Assembly: GCA_032209605.1 (NCBI GenBank)
Contig: JASFXZ010000014.1
Location: forward strand, 1,384,912 to 1,448,911
Length of the DNA stretch: 64,000 nucleotides
DNA from: Mactromeris polynyma
Taxonomy: Eukaryota; Mollusca; Bivalvia; Venerida; Mactridae
Direction: 5' to 3'
In this document: positions 37,501 to 47,729 of the stretch, in pieces
How positions within the stretch are numbered: position 1 is the stretch's first letter
Layout: each line of letters begins with the position of its first letter
The notes under the pieces: generated by a model
Seen by the model: the letters and a program-made list of their open reading frames with translations, nothing else
What the model was told of the DNA's origin: nothing
Database searches by the model: none
Made by a program: the position numbers and the translations under genes

Positions 37501-37624
37501 TCGAACTGACAAAAAAATTGATGGGGACTTTATTTAACTAAAAATTCCCCAGCCTAAATTTCAATCGAAAATTTATTGAAAGATATCTTTGAAATAAAAA
37601 TAAATTTTGCTTTTTAATTCCGCC

Positions 37625-37861
37625 CAGGCGCGTAGCGTCCTGTACGCAGAGTACGCAGCTGCGTACACATTGTCTCGAAAAGTCGAAAAAATAAGAAGTT
37701 CAAATCTGCATTAAAAAAACTTCGTTCAATTCAGGGATAAGAATGCGCCCAGAAGTCACTACAGACAATCTAGAAACAATTTTTTTTTCGGGGGAGTACC
37801 ACCGGACCCCCCGCAAAAACGATATTGCGTACACATCACAAACCTCCTAGCTACGCCCCTG
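37625..37861. mobile_element. hAT-like MITE, 237 bp
   Basis: The terminal inverted repeats CAGGCGCGTAGC (37625-37636) and GCTACGCCCCTG (37850-37861) match at 11 of 12 positions and resemble hAT ends of the type CAGGGGCGTAGC. Flanking duplication is imperfect (ccgcc shared). Internal 'gcgtacacat' occurs near both ends. It is nested inside the 6.1-kb element. Confidence 0.7.
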
Positions 37862-38701
37862 CCGCCTGTGCCTTTTTTGTTTTTTAAGCATATTTCGTCA
37901 GATAAACAATTAACCTATGTCTTAGGCAAATGTTAAACCAGAGAGTTCGCATTTTTTCGGACGAATTACACTTCTTCAATGTGAATATGAGTGGTTACAT
38001 ATAAATGCAAATTCCCCCTGCTTTTAAGGCCTCCTCACACATAGGCGAAAACCCCCCGACGTCAACTTGCGTGTACTGGCGAATAGGACTTGAGTAAAAT
38101 TCGTTCCCATTAGTATATGTACGTTGTACATCGTTGGTGGTGTTCGTATGGATGCGTTTGTGAGCTTTTGCGTCCGTTGCGATTAGTCTTGTTCGTCGGA
38201 ACATTTTGAGCATGTTGAAACATTTGTGGCGAATAAAAGTTTCGTCTATCATTCGTTAACATTCGTTTCAATACGTTAACTAATCGGAAAGTCTTCGCAT
38301 AGCGTTCGTCAACTGGCGTTAGAGGTCGCAAGTTATCAGATCGTGATCAGCTAATTTGCATATCAAGCGATCGAGGACGATCCCATGACGAATCTTTGCG
38401 ATAGTTTGCGAACTTGTACGAAATGTAGCGAATAATTACGTATTGTAGCTAATTGAATCCGAAATTTCATGACGAATGAAAGCGAATTGTAACGATTGGT
38501 TGACGTTCAGAAAACGAACGGCATACGTTTGCATACGAATCATTACGAAGGGTAACTACGACATACGAATCCACGCGAATCATAACGCATCTAAATTTCT
38601 TGAGTAGGTTTGAGTATCTCAACAGTTTTGAGTAGTTCTTGAATATCATGTATAAAAGCAGGAGGCTAAATATCAAGATTATTAGTTATTCCTTCGTCAA
38701 A

Positions 38702-39189
38702 ATGGAAGATATACAACGCCTGAGGCTGCAGTATGTGGCTGTCATAGCCTACCAAGAAGTCTTCCAGCAACAAATTAACATCCACCAGTTCACCAGAGGC
38801 CGATTTAGGTGGAGAAGAGGAGCCAGAGCACGTTGCATCTGGAGAAGACCATGGCTGCATCCCCAGAGACGGCGCCAACTCTGCATGCCAACTGAAATGT
38901 ATGATGAAATATTCGAGAGGGTCCGTCATCGCCTCTGGAAACAACACACCTGATACAGGGAGCCCTTGGATCCAGGCCTCAAGTTAGCTGCCACTCTACG
39001 CCACCTGGTTTCTGGTGCCAAGTACTCAGACATGCAGTACTCCTGGCGGGTCGCTGAGAATACCCTCTCTGTAGTGGTCAGAGAAGTATGTCATGCTATA
39101 TGTGAGGAATATGTTGATGAGGTTATGACAGCCCCCTCCACACCTGAAGAATGGAAACAACTGGCTGATGGTTTCCTCAAGAAGTGGGT
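38702..39189 (+). pseudogene. HARBI1-like Harbinger transposase, broken
   Basis: It starts at ATG 38702 (MEDIQRLRLQYVAVIAYQE). A TGA at 38951-38953 interrupts the frame at a former CGA-type codon, and the same frame resumes with YREPLDPGLKLAATLRHLV and ENTLSVVVREVCHAICEEY. Compared with HARBI1-type proteins, about 25-30 residues are missing between RRRQL and MPTEMYDEI, and everything after GFLKKW, including the whole DDE catalytic domain, is gone. It is inactive. Confidence 0.85.
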
Positions 39190-39198
39190 AATAAGACT

Positions 39199-39840
39199 GT
39201 GAATCGGAAGATATCGCATGGGCCTGCGACGGAGGTACTGGGTCTTCATCACTGTCAGAGTCATTTGCCCCATGTTCACTGTCAGGGTTCGAGGCCATCA
39301 AACTTCTCAGAAGCTTGGACTGGGGACCTTGGGGACATTGGGACCACAGACTGTATATCACCGGCTCTGAACATTGAAATGTACAAAACAAATATCAATA
39401 ACTGTCAACAAATAGTTGGGAACAATTTTACTGTGCATACACCAAGACAGTGACAAACATTTACTGTGAATCCTTTTCCTTAAACATGACCTAGTAGGTT
39501 GTGAAAAACAGGAGTTTTATAACGTGACACAAATAGGTGCCATTACTGGGCTACAAAATACTAGAACCTACACTTCAATTGTGGCATATAACCATGACAA
39601 ATAAAGACCACACAAGACTAGAACTTACACCTCAAGACATATAACCCTGACATACAATACAAGATTTGGAAAAAAAATGAAACTTACCCGGGAGGACTAT
39701 TGGGTATTTTCTCCTCAGGATGACCAGGCTGCTCATCAGACTGCACCTCTGGTTCCTCGGGTTTCTCTGGCTCTACAACAGCAGCCTTTCTCGCTTTCGC
39801 TCTAGATGTTTTTTCCTCTTACCCTTGGCATAACCTTTGC
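39199..39840 (-). pseudogene. Harbinger second protein, remnant
   Basis: Two minus-strand exon-like pieces. 39829-39688 reads TSRAKARKAAVVEPEKPEE and on to a GTAAGT donor. About 39369-39199, after ttcag, reads acidic DNDSDSDEDPVPP-like sequence (SEHGANDSDSDEDPVPPSQ). An A-run near 39812 and the junction suggest frameshifts. PIF/Harbinger elements normally encode a second, Myb/SANT-like protein; the DNA-binding part is not visible here. The end abuts the truncated transposase. Confidence 0.55.
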
Positions 39841-41339
39841 ACTTACAAAACTTCAAAAAAGTTGAAAGTCAAACAGCAGTCAAACAGCAATACGACGTTG
39901 TGTCGAGTCGGAGAAAGTTAGAAGGCAAATTGACTCCACCTGGTTTTCGCCAGTCTTGTATAGCGTCCGGTAACGGCCGGATGCGGAAAAACCCGTTCGG
40001 AAAGCTTCGGACGGCTTCGGGAGCATGCGCAAAGTTGCGCTTCGGTTCGCATGTTTGCGTTCCTATTCGCTAACGGAAAGAACAAAGATTGTTTGCGCGA
40101 CCCAACGCATTTTAGCGAATAACAGTAACCGTTCGTAAACTTGGTAAATCATTCGCAACTTATAGTTCCCCTACGTTTACCTTTCGTTATATTTCAAATT
40201 ATGTAACAAATTTTCAGACAGTTTCGGTCAAAATTCGCCAGAATTGACAAATTTACCCAATTCGCCAGGCTGCGTTCAATGGATTCGCCTATGTGTGAGG
40301 AGGCTATTAAGATCATTTGAAAAATAAAAAAAGTTATAGCCAAACATGTCAACTGCTCCCTCTATATTCTAAAGTGTCGACTGAAGCCATTTTGAGCGTT
40401 TTCGCGCTTATCGGAAAAGCGAAATTGTTGTACATGGATTAAACATTTCCAGATCTAAAAGTATTTATATCATTTATGTATATTTCTTTTGAGTCAAAAG
40501 TTTTGACGGAATTGAGATTTTTCGTGTTCATGTGTCAATTTACCCCCACCCACTTGTAGTAGTATATGTTTGCTCGTAAATTGATAATTATGACTGTTAA
40601 TAATGTTATTTATTAATAGCATAATCTCTCACCTTTAATCGAATATAATGTAGGTCTTAAAATAGCATCAATGACGATATTATGACAAATGTATCGTTCA
40701 TACACAACGATTTCTAACGATTTTTTGCCATTTTTGGGGTGTTCTCATTAATACTCATGAATATGGAAATGAGCTAATTAGCAAAAAGTTATTTTTAGTA
40801 AAGGCCCAATATGTTAGCTTCATTTTGATACCATTTTTGTAGTTTTTTACTCGAAAATGGCGAAGATATAATGATAATTCAAGTGAGATATATGAAAAAT
40901 GTATTAACTTGATCTTTGACCCAATTTTGAGAAAACGAGGCAAAATCATGGATGGCAGGGGGCAGTTTCAGATTACACACATATCAAAGATTACATATAA
41001 TATGCATGCCCAATTTTACTCTCAGATGCCATGGCCCGTCACATTTTCTCCTGATGGACTCCCAACTAATGTATATCAGTAATAGGACAAATTATTTCAA
41101 ATAAGTCATCTGTAAATATAATAAATACTATTTATGCATTATAATTTAAATTATTTCTCGATGTCAATGCTTGGTAACTGTAACTACAGTAAAACTTCGA
41201 AACCTCGAACTGCCGTCGGACCTAGCAATTAGTTCGAGCCATCTATTGTTCGAGGCATCTACGGTATACGCGTATATGTCCTAACTGACAGTCAAAGCGC
41301 AGAAATGGGCCCATTAGGTACACAAATCACCATTTAAAT

Positions 41340-41830
41340 AGTTTACCCTAGATCATTATTCAGCTATGTTTGAAATATGAATATGTTGAATGATTCGTTG
41401 AAATACTTGCTTGAGATTGATATATCCACCTTATGCAGTGAAATTATCAAAATATCAATAAAAGATAAAGAAATAAAATATCTAATAAATGTTCTGCATA
41501 GTGTATTTTGCTGTCATTTCTACATCTACTGAAGAATGAACTGTAGGTCAAAATCTTAAGTTAATTATATTCAATGCTTTCATACAGTTTTAATTAAACG
41601 AGAGGCGTCTATAGCGGTGCATGTTCTGAAGAATCGAATTTTCTACAATGTCTATAACGACTAAGCAAATAATAATGATAATTTCCAATATTTAACAAAG
41701 CATGTATTTTGCATATCGCATTGCAAAATTAATCTTCCTTTTATGAAGAGCATAAATATGTTAGTCTCTTATAACGTATGATTTTGGGCTATAAATAGAA
41801 TTTTACATAAAGTTCACATAAATTTTGTAA
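41340..41830 (-). repeat. Dispersed repeat, inverted copy of 14526-15150
   Basis: Matches the reverse complement of 14526-15150 with one internal gap of about 120 bp and scattered substitutions. It lies where the C-terminal part of the minus-strand LINE should be, so it may be a further insertion in the nest. Confidence 0.65.
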
Positions 41831-41930
41831 AATATTGTAGCTTAAATTACTCTGCAAAGTCGAATAATAGAATGCATTCAGATATTATATATTACATCGC
41901 GATAACGCAAACAACCTCTAGCGAACTTAT

Positions 41931-42242
41931 TCAAATTACTGAAAGAATGTCTTGCCTCAAAATATCTAAATATGGTTGAAATCGAAAAGAATTAATATGT
42001 TTATAAAGATTTGCCCTACTTGATTCTTGTACCCTACCATTCCATTTTTGAATAAATTGGTCTTTTAATCTCTGTTTAATACAGTTCAAAAATAATTTAG
42101 TGTCTCCTACAGTTTGAAAAACCCAAACATCATGGAAGCCTAAATTGCATAAAAGATCTCGCAATAATGAACACCATTTTTTTTGGTTTTGGTAATTATC
42201 AGTATCATCTTTTAACATACAGTATACCTTTTTCGTATATTT
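41931..42242 (-). pseudogene. Continuation of the minus-strand LINE protein
   Basis: When 42243-43235 and one 7-bp target copy are removed, the minus-strand frame runs from ...VNENKY directly into TKKVYCMLKDDTDNYQNQKKW and on to NSFRFQPYLDILRQ. After about 41960 it loses similarity to the family, so the zinc-knuckle end of this copy is missing. Confidence 0.75.
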
Positions 42243-43235
42243 TAAATCTTAACAATTCGACAAGAGCTAGCTCATATGTATTATTTTCTGAATTCGGTTG
42301 TAAACAATATTTAGATTTTGTAAAAAATCGTAAGTTCAGAATTGCTCTATCTAGACTACGCGTATCGTCTCACAGATTAGAAATTGAGACAGGTAGATGG
42401 CATAAACCTCATAAAATTCCAAGGCCCGAACGCAAATGTCAACTATGCAACACATTAGAGGATGAATTTCATTTCATGTTAGAATGTCCTTTATTCTACG
42501 ATTTAAGAAAATATCTCATTAAAAGCTATTTTTGGAAAGGACCGAACATTCCTAAATTTATTAAACTAATCTCGTCCACGAACCAATGTATTGTTAAACA
42601 TTTATCGATTTATGTATTTAAGAGCTTTGAAAGACTAGGTGCGTTTTTTAGAGGTAGCGAGAAAAGTTAGCCAATGTAGAAAAGGTAGCTGTCTAAAAAA
42701 CGCTTGAACGATTCGCTAGCTACAAAATGGCGCGCGCCATACCACAAGACACTGTTCCACATGGGCGCCATTTTGTTTAGCAAAGCTAGCACTGTCAAAA
42801 CACGCTACCTATCTAAAGATAGGTGCTACTTTCCCTAGGTTTAAGAAACGGCAGCGCTACTTTCCCTACCTAGCGCTAGGTAGAATTTTACTTTTCCTAC
42901 CTCTAAAAAACGCACCTCTTAACTAACCTTTCTCCACTCATGTTCTGTATTGTAAATTACTAAACCTTTTCAAAACGTTGTAGTACTATTATTGATACAA
43001 ATCAGATATATTCAATGTCATTACGACATGTTATCTTACTAGATTTATAAATGTTATTCTAGTCTGTAACTGTCATTCACCGGAATAGATCAATAATTAT
43101 AATTACTATTGTACACTTTTATGCTGAATACTATATGTACTGTGTATACATGTGACTTTATACTATGTTCTCTGTATTATACATGTGATTCATGGGCCAA
43201 AGGCCTACAATCTTGAAATAAACTATCTATCTATC
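42243..43235 (+). mobile_element. LINE 3' fragment nested in the minus-strand LINE
   Basis: It is flanked by the 7-bp duplication TATATTT (42236-42242 and 43236-43242). It encodes the C-terminal part of a related but different LINE protein: LRVSSHRLEIETGRWHKP, a zinc knuckle CQLCNTLEDEFHFMLEC, and ending ...FKSFERL, then a 3'UTR and the tail 'aataaactatctatctatct'. It overlaps in protein space with the minus-strand copy but differs in residues, so it is a separate element. Confidence 0.85.
42637..42917. mobile_element. 281-bp MITE inside the plus-strand LINE fragment
   Basis: Perfect 21-bp terminal inverted repeats lie at 42637-42657 and 42897-42917 (core 'gcgttttttagaggtag'). The flanks are CT on both sides; removing the element and one CT restores ...SFERLN and a stop, a natural LINE C-terminus. 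The interior contains further inverted GC-rich segments ('ggcgcgcgcca', 'tagcgctagg'). Confidence 0.85.
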
Positions 43236-43242
43236 TATATTT

Positions 43243-44565
43243 GTTCTCGTTTACTTGCATTAACTTTATCCAGTATTTTATTATAATGAAATATCTCGAA
43301 AAAATAAAAGGAAGCCTACCAAGTTCTCCATAAATAAAATCATTCTGTGTTGTTTTCTTCACCCCTAAAATATTTTTACAAAATTCTAGATGTATACGTT
43401 CAATAGCGTTTCCAGTTATAAATCCCCAAACCTCGCTCCCATAGTTTAAAATGGGTGTAATTAGTTTATCAAAGAGATCCAGTTTATGACTCACTGTTAA
43501 ATTCGTAAACTTATACAAGTGTTTGTTCATGATAAAAATAGCCTTTAATGCTTGGCCAGATAGGGTATTTTGGGCTTCAGAGAAAGACCCACCGGGTGTA
43601 AATACAATACCTAAATAACGGAACTTACTGACTATTTCTACAGGAATATTATTGTAGTAAAAATTTAAATGTTGTGAAACTCTACCTCCCTTCTTAAAGA
43701 TTAATACTTTTGTTTTGCTTGTATTTACAACTAATTTCCATTTATTGCAATACTGTGACAGAACATCTAAACTAGCTTGCAACTCAGAACTCGTTTTAGC
43801 AAATATGACAGTATCATCTGCATATAACATCATAAATATTTTAAACATGTTAACATCGATTCCTTTGAGTCCTTTCGAAATGAACATATCTTCAATATCA
43901 TTGAGAAACATCGAGAATAAAAATGGCGACAAACATTCACTCTGTCTTACACCTAGAACACAATCATATTGATCACTTAATTGGTTACAATATTTAACAC
44001 GTGATTTAACTGATGAATACATAGACTGCATACTATTTAAGATCTTACCCCTGATGCCTAGTTTAATCAGCTTAAGCCATAGGTTTTCCCTGACTACATA
44101 ATCAAAAGCTTTCGTAAAATCTATAAAAGCGCAGTATAACATTTTACCTGTATTTAATAAGTGAGTCATAATACCATGCAGTACAAACATATTATCAATA
44201 GTTCCCATTTTTGATCTAAAACCAGTTTGAGCTTCAATGTAAACACTGTATTGTTCAGCCCAATCCGATAATCTGTTATTTAGAATGCGTGTAAATAATT
44301 TCCCTAGTGTGCTTAATAATGTAATTCCCCTATAATTGTTTTCATCATTGACGCTACCTTTCTTATGTAAAGGAATAACAAAACCTTCGGACCAATCTTC
44401 TGGAAAATAGCCAAGATCAAATATTTTATTGAAAAGATTTAGTAAAAAAGGTGACATAATATGTTTTCCATGAATAAAAAATTCATTAATATACATGTCT
44501 GGCCCTCCACTTTTACTTGAGTTAAGTTGACTAATTGCTTTCCATAATGCTTCGTTACCAATCGG
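43243..44565 (-). pseudogene. LINE reverse transcriptase, 5'-truncated, otherwise open
   Basis: About 440 codons lie without a stop on the minus strand. RT motifs are present in order: NNYRGITLLSTLGKLFTRIL, then AFIDFTKAFDYV (motif A), GVRQSECLSPFLFSMFLND (motif B; the usual G of GVRQG is S), YADDTVIFA (motif C) and NTSKTKVLIFKKGG. There is no endonuclease domain because the copy starts inside the protein at the satellite junction. The frame ends where the plus-strand LINE was inserted and continues at 42242. This belongs to the Jockey/CR1-like group of invertebrate LINEs with a C-terminal zinc knuckle. Preservation of the frame suggests a fairly young insertion. Confidence 0.88.
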
Positions 44566-47110
44566 CAGCTTCAACTAACAACAACATCAGTAAAAACTGA
44601 CAATAACAACAGCAGCTTCAACTAACAACAACATCAGTAAAAACTGACAATAACAACACCAGCTTCAACTAACAACAACATCAGTAACAACTGACAATAA
44701 TATTATCAGCAACAAACAGCAACATCATCAGCCACTAACAACACCATCATCAGCCACTAACAACACCATCATCAGTCACCACAACAACATTATCAGCCAC
44801 TAACAACACCATCATCAGCCACTAACAACACCATCATCAGCCACCACAACAACATTATCAGCCACTAACAACACCATCATCAGCCACTAACAACACCATC
44901 ATCAGCCACTAACAACACCATCATCAGCCACCACAACAACATTATCAGCCACTAACAACACCATCATCAGCCACTAACAACACCATCATCAGCCACCACA
45001 ACAACATTATCAGCCACTAACAACACCATCATCAGCCACCACAACAACATTATTAGCCACTAACAACACCATCATCAGCCACCACAACAACATTATCAGC
45101 CACTAACAACACCATCATCAGTCACCACAACAACATTATCAGCCACTAACAACACCATCATCAGCCACCACAACAACATCATCAGCCACCACAACAACAT
45201 TATCAGCCACTAACAACACCATCATCAGCCACCACAACAACATCATCAGCCACCACAACAACATTATCAGCCACTAACAACTCCATCATCAGTCACCACA
45301 ACAACATCATCAGCCACCACAACAACATCATCAGCCACCACAACAACATTATCAGCCACTAACAACAACATCATCAGCCACCACAACAACATTATCAGCC
45401 ACTAACAACACCATCATCAGTCACCACAACAACATTATCAGCCACTCACAACACCATCATCAGTCACCACAACAACATTATCAGCCACTCACAACACCAT
45501 CATCAGTCACCACAACAACATTATCAGCCACCACAACAACATCATCAGTCACCACAACAACATTATCAGCCACTAACAACAACATCATAAGTCACCACAA
45601 CAACATTATCAGCCACCACAACAACATCATCAGTCACCACAACAACATCATCAGTCACCACAACAACATCATCAGTCACCACAACAACATTATCAGCCAC
45701 CACAACAGCATTATCAGTCACCACAATAACATCAGCAGCCACCACAACAACATCATCAGTCACCACAACAACATCATCAGTCACCACAACAACATCATCA
45801 GTCACCACAACAACATTATCAGCCACTAACAACAACATCATCAGCCACCACAACAACATTATCAGTCACCACAACAACATCATCAGCCACCACAACAACA
45901 TCAACAGCCACTAACAACACCATCATCAGCCACCACAACAGCATTATCAGCCTACACAACAACATCATCAGCCACTAACAACACCATCATCAGCCACTAA
46001 CAACAACATCATCAGTCACTAACAACAACATCATCAGCCACTAACAACACCATCATCAGCCACTAACAACACCATCATCAGCCACTAACAACACCATCAT
46101 CGGTCACTAACAACACCATCATCAGTCACCACAACAACATTATCAGCCACTAACAACACCATCATCAGCCACTAACAACACCATCATCGGTCACTAACAA
46201 CACCATCATCAGTCACCACAACAACATTATCAGCCACTAACAACACCATCATCAGCCACTAACAACACCATCATCAGTCACCACAACAACATTATCAGCC
46301 ACTAACAACACCATCATCAGCCACTAACAACACCATCATCAGCCACTAACAACACCATCATCAGCCACTAACAACACCATCATCGGTCACTAACAACACC
46401 ATCATCAGCCACCACAACAACATTATCAGCCACTAACAACACCATCATCAGCCACTAACAACACCATCATCAGTCACCACAACAACATTATCAGCCACTA
46501 ACAACACCATCATCAGCCACTAACAACACCATCATCGGTCACTAACAACACCATCATCAGTCACCACAACAACATTATCAGCCACTAACAACACCATCAT
46601 CAGCCACTAACAACACCATCATCAGTCACCACAACAACATTATCAGCCACTAACAACACCATCATCAGCCACTAACAACACCATCATCGGTCACTAACAA
46701 CACCATCATCAGTCACCACAACAACATTATCAGCCACTAACAACACCATCATCAGCCACTAACAACACCATCATCAGTCACCACAACAACATTATCAGCC
46801 ACTAACAACACCATCATCAGCCACTCACAAAACCATCATCAGCCACTAACAACACCATCATCAGTCAATAACAGCAATTAACCACAAACAACACTCTTAT
46901 CAACTAACGACATCAAGAACAGTAGCTACTCACAATAACAGAAACAACAATAACATCAGCAACCAACAACATCATCAGCCACTATTGACAACAACATCGG
47001 TCAGTAACAACACAACAAAAAATACTCCACCAAACATCGACATCATCATCAGCCATTATCGACAATATTAGTTACTAATATCAACAACAACATCAGTTAC
47101 TAACAACAAC
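44566..47110 (+). repeat. CAA-rich satellite, right arm
   Basis: It resumes with three 47-bp units, then from about 44700 becomes a mixture of 21/22-bp units: 'cagccactaacaacaccatcat' and 'cagtcaccacaacaacattat', ordered in larger patterns (for example a recurring run with 'cggtcact' at 46100, 46190, 46385, 46535 and 46690). The minus-strand VVVVTDD open frames are repeat artefacts. Confidence 0.92.
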
Positions 47111-47729
47111 AGCAACAGCAGCAACTTTCACATTCATATAAGATCGTGGGATTTCTGAATTTACTTTATCATCTAACTATGCATTACGCAGATCTATGCT
47201 AGACATTATTACGTTCATGTGTAATCATGCCATTAATTGTTTTATTACGCGTGTAGGCCGAAATAAACAAAATACATACGTACCTTTTTACAATACACAA
47301 AGTAATAAACATTATGAAGATATTTTACGAACATATCGTTAAATCCATGCATCAGTCGCCGGATTTACGATCACTCGATACAGCTCCAAGGTATAAATTG
47401 CGTACACGAACACTCGAGAATCATGTAATTAAAAATATTTTCGTAATAGTCCTTACAAGAACACTGTATGAACATGGTTTTCTCATGTGTCGTGCGCTAC
47501 AAAGTTCACCCAATCGATCAGAAAGTCGAGGACAAGCAGAAAAAACCAACTAGTCGTGTAATATGATTATATTGGAGAAGTTATTGATTCAATACACTGT
47601 ACTACATAGGTAACATATTGCAACTTAAAGGCATAACTATTCTTATATTAGCCTACAATAAACACCCTACACGTGGAAGCTCGAGGAATAAAAAAAAACG
47701 TGCAAGTATAAAAAATATTAATATGATCC
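47111..47729. other. Spacer between the two large satellites
   Basis: AT-rich sequence with one 79-codon plus-strand frame (47314-47553) of unknown meaning. No splice or family evidence. Confidence 0.4.

Larger units (their letters stand above)
38027..40306. mobile_element. PIF/Harbinger derivative with internal deletion
   Basis: 21-bp terminal inverted repeats lie at 38029-38049 and 40284-40304 (core 'gcctcctcacacataggcga'). The likely 3-bp target duplication is TTA (38024-38026, 40307-40309), as expected for the family. Both subterminal regions are dense in 'attcg/cgaat' and 'gttcg' motifs and markedly CpG-rich. It carries convergent remnants of the two usual Harbinger genes. Confidence 0.85.
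34943..41068. mobile_element. 6.1-kb DNA-transposon-like element with long inverted ends
   Basis: The ends are TAGTTGGGAGTCC... at 34943 and ...GGACTCCCAACTA at 41068, flanked by ATG on both sides (alternatively TA duplications around GTTGGGAG). Inverted similarity continues inward for about 350 bp, including 'catggcat', 'ggtcaa', 'tgcatttttcata', 'atggtatcaaaatgaagcta' and 'tattaatgagaa' in the same order on both arms. Excluding the nested Harbinger and hAT-like elements, about 3.6 kb remains; I recognise no transposase in it. The superfamily is unknown. Confidence 0.72.
34592..44565 (-). mobile_element. 5'-truncated LINE inserted in the satellite, heavily interrupted
   Basis: The right edge (44565) is the 5' truncation of an RT frame on the minus strand. 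The left edge (34592-34650) is a LINE-type 3' end on the same strand ('catgggtttatgacc', 'gaaaaatgaaact'), matching in layout the plus-strand LINE end at 43190-43235. I infer one minus-strand LINE whose body was later split by other insertions. Its C-terminal segment and part of its 3'UTR, around 41070-41960, are not accounted for. About 5 bp of satellite ('caccag'-like) appears lost at the target. Confidence 0.65.

Noticed and set aside
41931..43242. Twin-priming (5' inversion) of a single LINE as the explanation for opposite-strand fragments.
   Set aside because: The two fragments overlap in the same protein region but differ in residues, and the plus fragment has its own 7-bp target duplication. 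Two separate elements fit better.
45566..45859. A Val/Asp repeat protein on the minus strand.
   Set aside because: Translation of the 21-bp CAA-rich satellite unit; no other coding signal.
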